A DNA stretch of 64,000 nt from an uncultured Alphaproteobacteria bacterium (GTDB taxonomy: Bacteria; Pseudomonadota; Alphaproteobacteria; GCA-2731375): positions 1,488,001 to 1,552,000 of the forward strand of contig CATOSZ010000001.1 of NCBI GenBank assembly GCA_951812805.1. The letters run 5' to 3'. Of this stretch, positions 8,365 through 16,362 are shown in pieces. Every line of letters starts with the position of its first letter. Positions within the stretch are counted from its first letter, which is position 1. The notes below the pieces were generated by a model. That model saw nothing but the letters and a program-made list of their open reading frames with translations, was not told the DNA's origin and did no database searches. A program made the translations under genes and the position numbers.

Positions 8365-8393
8365 ATCATAACATGGTTCGGTCTTAGCGACAA
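8365..8393 (-). promoter_or_regulatory. Candidate sigma-70 promoter of the two-domain cold-shock gene
   Basis: On the minus strand TTGTCG (8393-8388) and TATGAT (8370-8365) are separated by exactly 17 bases in an AT-rich patch that stands out from the high-GC surroundings. Transcription would begin about 25-30 bases upstream of the ATG at 8331, giving a short leader. Confidence 0.55.
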
Positions 8394-8481
8394 ATCGACG
8401 CAACGCCGAAATGGCCCTTGGCAGAGCGGTGAAAGGCAAGCCAAGGCAACACGAAATCGCGATCCCGGAAGGAGGTGGCCC

Positions 8482-8970
8482 GTGCCCAAAACGCCCGAAG
8501 ACCTGCTACAGCACCTGGCCGTACTCGGCATCGAGACGGTGACGCACGACCATCCGCCGTTGCGCACGGTCGAGGAAAGCAAGGCGCTGCGCGGCCAGCT
8601 CCCCGGCGGACATTGCAAGAACCTCTATCTCAGGGACAAGAAAAAGCGCGACTGGCTGATCGTCGCCCTGGAGGATCGCGAGATCGACCTGAAGGCCCTC
8701 TCGAAAACCATCGGCGCGCCGGGGCTGAGTTTCGGGCGACCCGAACGGCTGCTCGAGGCGCTCGGCGTCGTGCCGGGCGCCGTCACGCCGTTCGCCCTGG
8801 TGAACGACGGCGACTGTCGCGTTCGCGTCGTGCTGGACCGGGAGATGCTGGATCGTTCGCCGCTGAACTACCATCCGCTGATCAACACCCGGACCACGGC
8901 GATCCGGCCCGACGACCTGCTGCGCTTTATTCGCGATTGCGGCCACGAACCGGAAATACTCGCGCTTTAG
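8482..8970 (+). CDS. Prolyl-tRNA deacylase (ProX/YbaK-like editing domain)
   Basis: A 162-residue stand-alone trans-editing domain related to the INS domain of prolyl-tRNA synthetase. It hydrolyses mischarged aminoacyl-tRNA, classically Ala-tRNA(Pro). The conserved GGHCKNLYLRDKK segment carries the lysine and asparagine typical of ProX/PrdX, and the later GAVTPFALVND and HPLINTRTTAI segments are diagnostic. The start is GTG at 8482 behind a strong GGAAGGAGG ribosome-binding site. The next gene, on the same strand, is a thioredoxin 111 bp away. Confidence 0.9.
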   Translation: MPKTPEDLLQHLAVLGIETVTHDHPPLRTVEESKALRGQLPGGHCKNLYLRDKKKRDWLIVALEDREIDLKALSKTIGAPGLSFGRPERLLEALGVVPGAVTPFALVNDGDCRVRVVLDREMLDRSPLNYHPLINTRTTAIRPDDLLRFIRDCGHEPEILAL

Positions 8971-9081
8971 CCGTCCGCGCCCGGGCGTGCGCCCTTGCGG
9001 CCAAAGGGCCGTCACCCTACCCTAGGGACGAACGCGCGAAGGTGCGAACCCACCCCCCTCGACGAGGAGAAACGAGCCGTG

Positions 9082-9981
9082 ATGGAAGAGCCGCTGATCG
9101 GTCAGGCGCCGGCCGACGTGATCAAGGACACCGATACCCAAGGCTTCGCCGAGGACGTCATCCAGGCCAGCCAGGAAGTTCCCGTCATCGTCGACTTCTG
9201 GGCGCCGTGGTGCGGGCCCTGCAAGCAGCTGACGCCGATTCTGGAAAAGGTGGTACGCCAGGCCGGCGGCGCCGTTCGCCTGGTCAAGGTCAACATCGAC
9301 GAAAACCAGGCGATCGCCCAGCAGCTGCGTATCCAGTCGATCCCCGCCGTCTATGCCTTTCACGAGGGACGGCCCGTCGACGGCTTCGCCGGCGCCCTGC
9401 CGGAAAGCCAGGTGAAGGCCTTCGTCCAGCGCCTCACCGGCGATAGCGGCCCGAACGAGATCGAACGGGCGATCGAGATGGCGGATCAGGCGCGCGAGGC
9501 GGGCGAGGTCGCCCAGGCCCAGGACATCTACGGCCAGATCCTTCGGGTCGAGCCGGAAAACACCGACGCGCTGGCCGGGCTGGCGCAGTGCCAGATCGCC
9601 GGTGGCGATCTCGACGGCGCGCGGGAGACCCTGGCCGGCGTCGACCAGCGCCAGCGGAACGCGCCGGCCGTGGCGGCGGCCGAGGCCGCGCTGGCGCTGG
9701 CCTCGCAGGCGGACGATGCCGGTGACGCCGGCGAATTGCGCCGGGCGATCGAGGCGGATCCCGACGACCACCAGGCGCGCTTCGACCTGGCCCAGGCCCT
9801 GGTCGGCCAGGGCGAACGGGAGGAAGCGGTCGATCATCTGCTGGAGATCGTCAAGCGCGATCGGCAATGGAACGAGGAGGCGGCGCGCAAGCAGCTGCTG
9901 ACCCTGTTCGACGCCTTCGGCGCCGGCGACCCGCTGACCGTCGCTTCGCGCCGGCGGTTGAGTTCGATGCTGTTCTCCTGA
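9082..9981 (+). CDS. cnoX: Thioredoxin-TPR co-chaperone (CnoX/YbbN family)
   Basis: A 299-residue protein with an N-terminal thioredoxin fold (residues about 20-125) and a C-terminal TPR-like region (about 130-299). The redox motif is WCGPC with cysteines at 44 and 47; the cis-proline segment is QSIPAVYAF. The C-terminal half repeats degenerate TPR motifs (AQDIYGQILRVEPENTDALAG and later copies). CnoX proteins are chaperedoxins that protect substrates from irreversible oxidation; this full CGPC motif suggests real redox activity, unlike E. coli. The ATG at 9082 follows GAGGAGAAA; an adjacent GTG at 9079 is an alternative. It starts a run with LON-domain and Trm112 genes. Confidence 0.9.
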   Translation: MEEPLIGQAPADVIKDTDTQGFAEDVIQASQEVPVIVDFWAPWCGPCKQLTPILEKVVRQAGGAVRLVKVNIDENQAIAQQLRIQSIPAVYAFHEGRPVDGFAGALPESQVKAFVQRLTGDSGPNEIERAIEMADQAREAGEVAQAQDIYGQILRVEPENTDALAGLAQCQIAGGDLDGARETLAGVDQRQRNAPAVAAAEAALALASQADDAGDAGELRRAIEADPDDHQARFDLAQALVGQGEREEAVDHLLEIVKRDRQWNEEAARKQLLTLFDAFGAGDPLTVASRRRLSSMLFS

Positions 9982-9998
9982 GGCCCGAGGCCGGCCGC

Positions 9999-10661
9999 AT
10001 GACCGACCTGCCGGAACGGATCGCGGTCTTCCCCCTGATCGGGGTGCTGTTGCTGCCGGGCGAGCATCTGCCGCTCAACATCTTCGAGCCGCGCTACCGC
10101 GAGATGACCCGCGACGCCCTGGAGGGCGACGGGCTGATCGGGATGATCCAACCACTCGATCCCGAGGACCAGGCTTTCGAGCCGGCGGTCTATCCGACGG
10201 GATGCGTCGGGCGCATCACCAGTTCCCGCCAGACCCAGGACGGCCGCTATTTGATCGTCCTGACCGGTGTTTCCCGCTTCCGCGTCGCCCGGGAGCTGGA
10301 ACGCGACACGCTCTACCGGCAGATCATCGCCGATTGGAGTCCTTTCGCGGGCGATCTCGACGAAGATGGCGACGAGGATGGCGATGGGGCGGCGGACAGC
10401 GTCGATCGTGAACGCCTGGTGCAGGCCCTGAAGGGCTATGCGGCGATCCATCAATTGTCGCTGGATTGGAGCGCCGTCGCCGAGGCGCCCAGCCGTACGC
10501 TGGTCAACCAGCTGTCGATGCTGGCCCCCCTGCCGCCGAGTGAGAAACAGGCCCTGTTGGAATCGCGCGACGTCACCGAGCGCGCCCGCGTGCTGACCGC
10601 GCTCATCGAAATGGCGCTGATCGGGCGGCACGGCGGCGACGACAGCGCCAGCGCCCACTGA
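9999..10661 (+). CDS. LON peptidase substrate-binding domain protein
   Basis: A 220-residue protein consisting of the Lon N-terminal (PUA-like) domain with no ATPase or protease domain. The hallmark sequence is [20 protein letters not shown] followed by PRYREM, and the glycine-rich [16 protein letters not shown] strand follows. Such stand-alone domains occur next to CnoX and Trm112 genes in Alphaproteobacteria. A run of acidic residues ([15 protein letters not shown]) near residue 115 is unusual and probably a surface loop. It starts 17 bases after cnoX and ends 11 bases before the Trm112 gene. The function is not established; a role in protein quality control is inferred from the domain. Confidence 0.88.
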   Translation: MTDLPERIAVFPLIGVLLLPGEHLPLNIFEPRYREMTRDALEGDGLIGMIQPLDPEDQAFEPAVYPTGCVGRITSSRQTQDGRYLIVLTGVSRFRVARELERDTLYRQIIADWSPFAGDLDEDGDEDGDGAADSVDRERLVQALKGYAAIHQLSLDWSAVAEAPSRTLVNQLSMLAPLPPSEKQALLESRDVTERARVLTALIEMALIGRHGGDDSASAH

Positions 10662-10672
10662 AGGGTTGGACG

Positions 10673-10867
10673 ATGGACGAGGATAATCACGACGTCGATC
10701 CCAAACTGCTCGAGATCCTGGTCTGTCCCTTGAGCAAGGGGCCGCTGCGCTACGATTCCAAGGCGCGGGAACTGATCAGCGAACGGGCCCGCCTGGCCTA
10801 TCCGATCCGCGAGGGCGTGCCGATCCTGCTGATCGACGAGGCGCGCGAGTTGGAGGACGGTGAATGA
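10673..10867 (+). CDS. Trm112 family protein
   Basis: A 64-residue Trm112/YcaR-type protein. The conserved [17 protein letters not shown] and [12 protein letters not shown] segments are clear; only one cysteine of the zinc pair found in eukaryotic Trm112 is present, as is usual in bacteria. In eukaryotes Trm112 activates methyltransferases; the bacterial role is less certain. Its stop overlaps the ccmC start (ATGA at 10864), so translation of the two is probably coupled. Confidence 0.92.
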   Translation: MDEDNHDVDPKLLEILVCPLSKGPLRYDSKARELISERARLAYPIREGVPILLIDEARELEDGE

Positions 10868-11625
10868 CCCAGGCCGCCGCGCAACGCCGCGGCGGGGGCG
10901 GCTGGCACCGCTTCGCCAATCCCGCCCGCTTTCGCCGCATCGCCGGCGCCGTGGCCCCCTGGGCGAGCGGCCTGGCGGTCGCGCTGCTGCTGCTCGGCCT
11001 GGCGCTCGGCTTTTTCGTGGCCCCCGCCGACTACCAGCAGGGCGAGACGGTTCGGATCATGTTCGTCCACGTGCCGTCCGCCTGGATGGCGCTCTTTTGT
11101 TATACCGCGCTGGCGGCGGCGAGCGCCGCCTCCCTGATCTGGAAGCATCCGCTGGCCGACGTCGCCGCCCGGGCGATGGCGCCGATCGGCGCCGTCTTCA
11201 CCGCCCAGGCGCTGATCACCGGCGCGCTCTGGGGACAGCCGATGTGGGGAACCTGGTGGGTCTGGGACGCCCGCCTGACCTCGGTGCTGGTTCTGCTGTT
11301 TCTCTATCTCGGCTACATGGCGCTGTGGCAGGCGATCGAAGATCCGGCCAAGGCGGCGAAGGCCTGCGCCATCCTGGCGATCGTCGGCTTCGTCAATGTG
11401 CCGATCATCAAATTCTCCGTCGATTGGTGGAACACGCTGCACCAGCCGGCCAGCGTGCTGACCACCGAGGGGCCGAAGATCCACGCCAGCATGCTCTGGC
11501 CCCTGCTGGTGATGGCGGCCGGCTTCAAGGCCTATTTCGTCGCCGTGTTGCTGTTGCGCATGCGGACCGAGCTGGACGGCGCCCGGCTGCGCGCGCTCGA
11601 AAGCCGGCTGGCGGCGGCGGAGTGA
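10864..11625 (+). CDS. ccmC: Heme exporter protein CcmC
   Basis: A 253-residue inner-membrane protein of cytochrome c maturation system I with six predicted helices. The periplasmic tryptophan-rich signature reads [12 protein letters not shown] (near residue 125), flanked by the conserved histidines in VHVPSAWM and WNTLHQP that ligate heme. CcmC places heme on CcmE. It overlaps the Trm112 stop and opens the ccmCDE-F-G-H-I series. The ATP-binding partner CcmA and the permease CcmB are not encoded next to it, so they must lie elsewhere in the genome. Confidence 0.96.
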   Translation: MTQAAAQRRGGGGWHRFANPARFRRIAGAVAPWASGLAVALLLLGLALGFFVAPADYQQGETVRIMFVHVPSAWMALFCYTALAAASAASLIWKHPLADVAARAMAPIGAVFTAQALITGALWGQPMWGTWWVWDARLTSVLVLLFLYLGYMALWQAIEDPAKAAKACAILAIVGFVNVPIIKFSVDWWNTLHQPASVLTTEGPKIHASMLWPLLVMAAGFKAYFVAVLLLRMRTELDGARLRALESRLAAAE

Positions 11626-11719
11626 GGGGCCGGCCACCCGAATTCGTGAAGGCCGGCGGCTGGACGCTTCCCCGATGGCTTCCTATAACACGGAGGCGAG
11701 GCGAGGCTCGGACGAACCA

Positions 11720-11908
11720 ATGCAGACGTTCCGCGATTTCTTCGACATGGGTGGCTATGCGGCGTTCGTCTGGCCGTCGTTCGCCGCCTGTGCGGTATTG
11801 ATGATTGCCTTGGTGGTGAGTAGCGTCCTGCGGCAACGACGCATGCGGGCGCGCCTCGACGAGGTCGAGAAACTGGTGCGACACGCGGAAGGGGACGAGG
11901 CAGCGTGA
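11720..11908 (+). CDS. ccmD: Heme exporter protein CcmD
   Basis: A 62-residue small membrane protein with one helix (AFVWPSFAACAVLMIALVV) preceded by the typical FFDMGGYAAFVWPS motif and followed by a basic, charged tail (RQRRMRARLDEVEKL). CcmD links CcmE to CcmABC. The ATG at 11720 is chosen over a longer in-frame ATG (11675) because it begins the family-typical sequence MQTFRDFFDMGG. Its stop overlaps the ccmE start. Confidence 0.93.
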   Translation: MQTFRDFFDMGGYAAFVWPSFAACAVLMIALVVSSVLRQRRMRARLDEVEKLVRHAEGDEAA

Positions 11909-12345
11909 AACGCAAACAGCGCCGCATGTGGCTGTTGATCTCGGCGCTCGCCGGCCTCGGTGCCGTCGCGGCCCTCGTACTCGTCGCGCTCGAGGACAAC
12001 ATCGTCTTCTTCTACGGGCCGAGCGAGCTTGTCGCCAAGGCGCCGGCCGCCGGACAACGCCTGCGCATCGGCGGCCTGGTCGCCGTCGACAGCGTGAAAA
12101 AGGCGGAAGACGGGTCGGTCAATTTCGCCGTGACGGACGGGAACAATACGGTGCCCGTGCTCTTCCGTGGCCTGCTGCCGGACCTGTTCCGCGAGGGACA
12201 AGGCGTCGTCGCGGAAGGCGCACTCGACGGTGCCGGATTGTTCCTCGCCAGCGAGGTGCTCGCCAAGCACGACGAGAAATACATGCCGCCCGAGGTCGCC
12301 GAGGCGCTCCGCGAGCAGGGCCAGTGGAAGGGAGAGGGGGGATGA
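11905..12345 (+). CDS. ccmE: Cytochrome c maturation protein CcmE (heme chaperone)
   Basis: A 146-residue periplasmic heme chaperone anchored by an N-terminal helix (residues about 8-28). The OB-fold body includes LRIGGLVAVDSV and VTDGNNTVPVLFRGLLPDLF. The heme-binding site is intact: His122 in VLAKHDEKYMPPE with the conserved Tyr126. CcmE accepts heme from CcmC and passes it to CcmF/H. Its stop codon overlaps the start of the following dehydrogenase gene, which is unusual for the operon. Confidence 0.96.
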   Translation: MKRKQRRMWLLISALAGLGAVAALVLVALEDNIVFFYGPSELVAKAPAAGQRLRIGGLVAVDSVKKAEDGSVNFAVTDGNNTVPVLFRGLLPDLFREGQGVVAEGALDGAGLFLASEVLAKHDEKYMPPEVAEALREQGQWKGEGG

Positions 12346-13292
12346 GCGAGAGCCGCGCCGAGGTGGTACGAGTCTCGGCCTTCCCGCCCTTTACGACGGC
12401 GAAGCTCGAAAGCCTGTTCACCGTGCACGACTATCATTCGGCGGCGGACAAGACGGCCTTTTTTCGCGGCCCCGCCGCCGCCGCCCGCGCGGTGGTCGCC
12501 ACGGCGCCCGATTCCGTGAACAGCGCCCTCATGCATTCCCTCCCCGGGCTGGAAATCGTGTCCTGCTTCGCCGTCGGCGTCGACTTCGTCGACCTCGCGA
12601 CGGCCCGGCAGCGCGGCGTCGTCGTCACCAACACGCCCGAGGTGCTAACCGATTGCGTCGCCGATCTCGGCATGGGTCTGCTGCTGGCGATTTCGCGCCG
12701 CATCGTCGAGGGCGACGGCTACGTCCGTGCCGGCCGCTGGCCCCGGGAAGGCGACATCCACCTGTCGAGCGCGCTGCGCGGCAAGACCGTCGGCATCGTC
12801 GGCTTCGGGCGCATCGGCAAGCAGCTCGCCCGCCGGGCCGAGGCCTTCGGGATGCGCATCGCCTATCATGGCCGCAGCGAACAGCCGGACGTCGACGCGA
12901 CCTATTGCGCGAGCCCGGCGGAACTCGCCGCCGCCGCCGATTATCTCGTGCTCTGCTGTCCGGGCGGGGCGGAAACCCGGCACATGATCGACCGCAGCGT
13001 GCTCGACGCGCTGGGGCCGCGAGGCTTCCTCGTCAATGTCGCGCGGGGCAGCGTGGTCGACACCGATAGCCTGATCGCCGCGCTGGCAGACAGTGCCATC
13101 GCCGGCGCCGCGCTCGACGTCTTCGAGGACGAGCCGAACGTACCGGCGCCACTGCTCGGCTTCGACAATGTCATCGTGCAGCCGCACCACGCCAGCGGGA
13201 CCCTTGAGACCCGCACGGCGATGGGCGAGCTGATGATCGAGAACCTGGTGCGCCACTTCGCCGGCGAACCGGTCCTCACTCCGGTCGATTGA
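12342..13292 (+). CDS. D-isomer-specific 2-hydroxyacid dehydrogenase embedded in the ccm operon
   Basis: A 316-residue NAD(P)-dependent 2-hydroxyacid dehydrogenase of the glyoxylate/hydroxypyruvate reductase type. The Rossmann motif is GIVGFGRIGKQLARRA; the catalytic arginine lies in LVNVARGSVVD, the glutamate in DVFEDEPNVP and the histidine in VIVQPHHASGT. It begins with an ATG overlapping the ccmE stop (ATGA), behind a strong GGGAGAGGGGG ribosome-binding site lying inside the ccmE end, and is followed 22 bases later by ccmF. Translation is therefore coupled to ccmE. It has no known role in cytochrome c maturation; placement may be chance or reflect co-regulation. Confidence 0.93.
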   Translation: MSESRAEVVRVSAFPPFTTAKLESLFTVHDYHSAADKTAFFRGPAAAARAVVATAPDSVNSALMHSLPGLEIVSCFAVGVDFVDLATARQRGVVVTNTPEVLTDCVADLGMGLLLAISRRIVEGDGYVRAGRWPREGDIHLSSALRGKTVGIVGFGRIGKQLARRAEAFGMRIAYHGRSEQPDVDATYCASPAELAAAADYLVLCCPGGAETRHMIDRSVLDALGPRGFLVNVARGSVVDTDSLIAALADSAIAGAALDVFEDEPNVPAPLLGFDNVIVQPHHASGTLETRTAMGELMIENLVRHFAGEPVLTPVD

Positions 13293-13314
13293 GACGGCGG
13301 GGAGGGCAGCACCG

Positions 13315-15300
13315 ATGATCGCCGAACTTGGCCATTTCGCCCTGATCTTCGCCCTCGTGGTGGCGATCTCGCAGGCCGTCCTGCCGCTCTGGGGGGCGGC
13401 CCGGGGCGATGGCCGGCTGATCCAGCTGGCGGTCCCGCAGGCGATCGTTCAGTTCGCACTGATCGCCATCGCCTTTGGCTGTCTCACACACGCCTATGTC
13501 ACCTCCGACTTCTCCGTGCTGAACGTCGTCGCCAATTCCCATTCGGCCAAGCCACTGCTCTACAAGATCTCCGGGGTGTGGGGGAATCACGAGGGCTCGC
13601 TGCTGCTCTGGGTGCTGATCCTCGCGCTGTTCGGCATGGCGGTCGCCTGGTTCGGCACCAACCTGCCACCCGCCTTCCGCGCCCGGGTGTTGAGCGTGCA
13701 GGCCGGAATCGCCGTCGGCTTCCTCGCCTTCAGCCTGTTCACCTCCAACCCGTTCGAGCGGGTGCTGCCCGTGCCGGCCGACGGCCAGGGGCTGAACCCG
13801 TTGCTGCAGGACCCGGGCCTGGCCTTCCATCCCCCGTTTCTCTATCTCGGCTATGTCGGCTTCTCCATCGCCTTCTCCTTCGCGGTGGCCGCACTGATCG
13901 AGGGCCGGGTCGATGCCGCCTGGGCCCGCTGGGTCCGGCCCTGGACGCTCGCCGCCTGGTGCTTCCTCACGCTCGGCATCGCGCTCGGGAGCTGGTGGGC
14001 CTATTACGAGCTCGGCTGGGGCGGCTGGTGGTTCTGGGATCCGGTGGAGAACGCGAGCTTCATGCCCTGGCTGGCGGGCACCGCGCTGCTGCATTCGGCC
14101 ATCGTCGTCGAGAAGCGCGACACGCTCAAAAGCTGGACCGTGCTGTTGGCGATCATCACCTTCTCGCTCAGCCTGCTCGGCACCTTCCTGGTCCGCTCCG
14201 GCGTGCTGACCTCGGTGCACGCCTTCGCTACCGACCCGACGCGCGGCGTCTTCATCCTGGGCTTTCTCTTCTTTGTCGTCGCCGGCTCACTCACGCTCTA
14301 TGCGCTGCGCGCGCCCCGGCTGGCCGGCGGCGGCCTGTTCCAGCCGGTCAGCCGCGAAGGTGCGCTGATCCTGAACAACCTGCTGCTGAGCGCGGCGGCG
14401 GCCACCGTCTTCCTCGGCACGCTCTATCCCTTGTTCCTCGACTCGCTCACCGGCGAGAAGATCTCCGTCGGGCCGCCCTATTTCAACGCCACCTTCGGGC
14501 CGATCATGGTGCCAGTGATCGCCGCCATGGCGGTGGGGCCCCTGCTGCCCTGGAAGCGCGGCGATCTCCGCGGCGCGCTGCAACGGCTCTGGCTCGCCGG
14601 CCTGGCCGCCCTGGGCGTCGTCATTTGGGGGCTGATCTGGATCGAGGGCGGGCCCTGGCTGGCGCTCGCCGGGCTGGCGCTCGGCGTCTGGCTGATCGCC
14701 GCGGCGCTGGTCGAGTGGGCCGATCGGGTGAAGTTGTTCCGCGCCTCCGCCGGGGAGAGCTGGCGCCGCGCCGCCCGCCTGCCGCGGGCCGCCTGGGGCA
14801 TGACGGTGGCGCATGCCGGCATGGGCGTCGTGCTGCTCGGCATCGTCACCTCGACCGCCTGGGAGACCGAGACCCTGGTGCCGATGAAGCCGGGCGAGAC
14901 GATGCGCGTCGGCGGCCACGACTACACCTTCGAAGGCGTACGCCCGGTGCAGGGGCCGAACTATGCCGCGGTCGAAGGCCGCTTCCGCGTGACCCGCGAC
15001 GGCAAGGAGGTCGCCCGCCTATCGCCGCAGTCGCGCAACTATCCCAATCCGCCGATGCAGACCACGGAAGCGGCGATCCTCACCCGTTTCGAGGGCGACC
15101 TCTATGCCGTGATCGGCGAGCCGGTCGGCAACGGCGCCTGGTCCGTCCGGCTCTACTTCAAACCGCTGATCCATTGGATCTGGGCCGGTTGTCTGTTCAT
15201 GGTGCTGGGCGGTGCCCTGTCGTTGAGTGACCGGCGCCACCGGGTCGGCGCCCCCCGACGCCACGCACCGCCGGCGCCCGTGGCCCAGGCGGCCGAATAG
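13315..15300 (+). CDS. ccmF: Heme lyase CcmF
   Basis: A 661-residue multi-helix membrane protein of the CcmF/NrfE family. The periplasmic WWD signature is GGWWFWDPVENASFMPW, and GVWGNHEGSLLLWVL is the conserved N-terminal histidine segment. Other conserved segments include LAFHPPFLYLGYVGF and LVRSGVLTSVHAFA. The C-terminal periplasmic part (about residues 510-630) precedes a final helix. With CcmH and CcmI it attaches heme from holo-CcmE to apocytochrome c. It follows the embedded dehydrogenase by 22 bp and precedes ccmG by 10 bp. Confidence 0.96.
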   Translation: MIAELGHFALIFALVVAISQAVLPLWGAARGDGRLIQLAVPQAIVQFALIAIAFGCLTHAYVTSDFSVLNVVANSHSAKPLLYKISGVWGNHEGSLLLWVLILALFGMAVAWFGTNLPPAFRARVLSVQAGIAVGFLAFSLFTSNPFERVLPVPADGQGLNPLLQDPGLAFHPPFLYLGYVGFSIAFSFAVAALIEGRVDAAWARWVRPWTLAAWCFLTLGIALGSWWAYYELGWGGWWFWDPVENASFMPWLAGTALLHSAIVVEKRDTLKSWTVLLAIITFSLSLLGTFLVRSGVLTSVHAFATDPTRGVFILGFLFFVVAGSLTLYALRAPRLAGGGLFQPVSREGALILNNLLLSAAAATVFLGTLYPLFLDSLTGEKISVGPPYFNATFGPIMVPVIAAMAVGPLLPWKRGDLRGALQRLWLAGLAALGVVIWGLIWIEGGPWLALAGLALGVWLIAAALVEWADRVKLFRASAGESWRRAARLPRAAWGMTVAHAGMGVVLLGIVTSTAWETETLVPMKPGETMRVGGHDYTFEGVRPVQGPNYAAVEGRFRVTRDGKEVARLSPQSRNYPNPPMQTTEAAILTRFEGDLYAVIGEPVGNGAWSVRLYFKPLIHWIWAGCLFMVLGGALSLSDRRHRVGAPRRHAPPAPVAQAAE

Positions 15301-15310
15301 GAGACGGAGC

Positions 15311-15892
15311 GTGAGCGACGAACAGGCCCCCCGGCCCCGGCGGCTTCGCTTCGGCTTCGCCGGGCTGCCGCTCGTCGCCTTTCTGGCGCTCGGCGCCTTC
15401 CTGCTGCACGGCCTCTACCTGGCGCCGGAAGAGATCCCCTCCGCCCTGATCGGCACGACCGCGCCGGAGTTCGCGCTGCCGCCGATCGAGGGTCGCCCGC
15501 CCGGGCTGGCGACCGCCGACCTCGCGGGCGGCGTCAGCCTGGTCAACGTCTTCGCCTCCTGGTGCATCACCTGCCGGCAGGAGCATCCGCTGCTCATGCG
15601 CCTGATGGAAGAGGATGTCGTCACCGTCCACGGCCTCAACTACAAGGACGAACCGGCCGCCGCGCTCGGCTGGCTGAAACGCTTCGGCGATCCCTACGAC
15701 CGGGTCGGCGCCGACCGCAACGGCCGGGTCGGGATCGACTGGGGCGTCTACGGCGTGCCGGAGAGTTTCCTGGTCGACGCCCGCGGACGCATCGTCTGCA
15801 AGCACATCGGCGCAATTTCCGCCCACGACCTGGAGAGCAAGCTGCTGCCGGCGATCCGGGCGGCGAAGGCCGGCGAGGCCGTCGAATGCTGA
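15311..15892 (+). CDS. ccmG: Thiol:disulfide oxidoreductase CcmG/DsbE
   Basis: A 193-residue membrane-anchored periplasmic thioredoxin. One N-terminal helix (residues about 18-37) is followed by a thioredoxin fold with the motif WCITC (cysteines 85 and 88); the more common family spelling is WCxPC. The acidic GVYGVPESFLVDARGRI segment is diagnostic for DsbE/CcmG. It keeps the CXXCH cysteines of apocytochromes reduced. GTG at 15311 is the best start (GGAGC upstream). The end overlaps the ccmH start by 7 bases. Confidence 0.94.
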   Translation: MSDEQAPRPRRLRFGFAGLPLVAFLALGAFLLHGLYLAPEEIPSALIGTTAPEFALPPIEGRPPGLATADLAGGVSLVNVFASWCITCRQEHPLLMRLMEEDVVTVHGLNYKDEPAAALGWLKRFGDPYDRVGADRNGRVGIDWGVYGVPESFLVDARGRIVCKHIGAISAHDLESKLLPAIRAAKAGEAVEC

Positions 15893-16362
15893 GGGTGTTG
15901 ACGGTCCTGGCGGCGTTGCTGCTCGGCGCTTTGCCCGCCGCGGGGCAGACCACGCCGGAGGTTCCGCTCGCCGACGCCGGGCTGGAGGCCCGCGCGCTCG
16001 CCCTGCATCGCGAGATCCGCTGCCTGGTCTGTCAGAACCAGTCGATCGCGGAATCCAACGCCGAACTCGCCCGCGACCTGCGCCGCCTGGTGCGCGAGCG
16101 GCTCACCGCCGGTGACAGCGACGACGAGGTCACCGCCTATCTGGTCGCCCGCTACGGCGACTGGGTGCTGCTGAAGCCGCCGTTCCGTGCCGCCACGGCG
16201 CTGATCTGGCTGGCGCCGATCCTGCTGCTGCTGCTCGGCGGCGGGCTCGTCGTGCTCTGGTATCGCCGGGGACGGCGCGATGCCGCGGCACCCGAAGCAC
16301 TGGCGGCGGACGAGCGTGCCCGCCTGGAACGCCTGCTGTCGGACGGAGACGCGGGCGCATGA
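15886..16362 (+). CDS. ccmH: Cytochrome c-type biogenesis protein CcmH
   Basis: A 158-residue protein with a signal sequence (residues 1-20), a periplasmic three-helix domain carrying the motif REIRCLVCQNQS (cysteines 46 and 49), and a C-terminal membrane helix (LIWLAPILLLLLGGGLVVLW). CcmH handles the apocytochrome thiols together with CcmG and CcmF. It overlaps ccmG upstream and ccmI downstream (ATGA), so the three are translationally coupled. Confidence 0.95.
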   Translation: MLRVLTVLAALLLGALPAAGQTTPEVPLADAGLEARALALHREIRCLVCQNQSIAESNAELARDLRRLVRERLTAGDSDDEVTAYLVARYGDWVLLKPPFRAATALIWLAPILLLLLGGGLVVLWYRRGRRDAAAPEALAADERARLERLLSDGDAGA

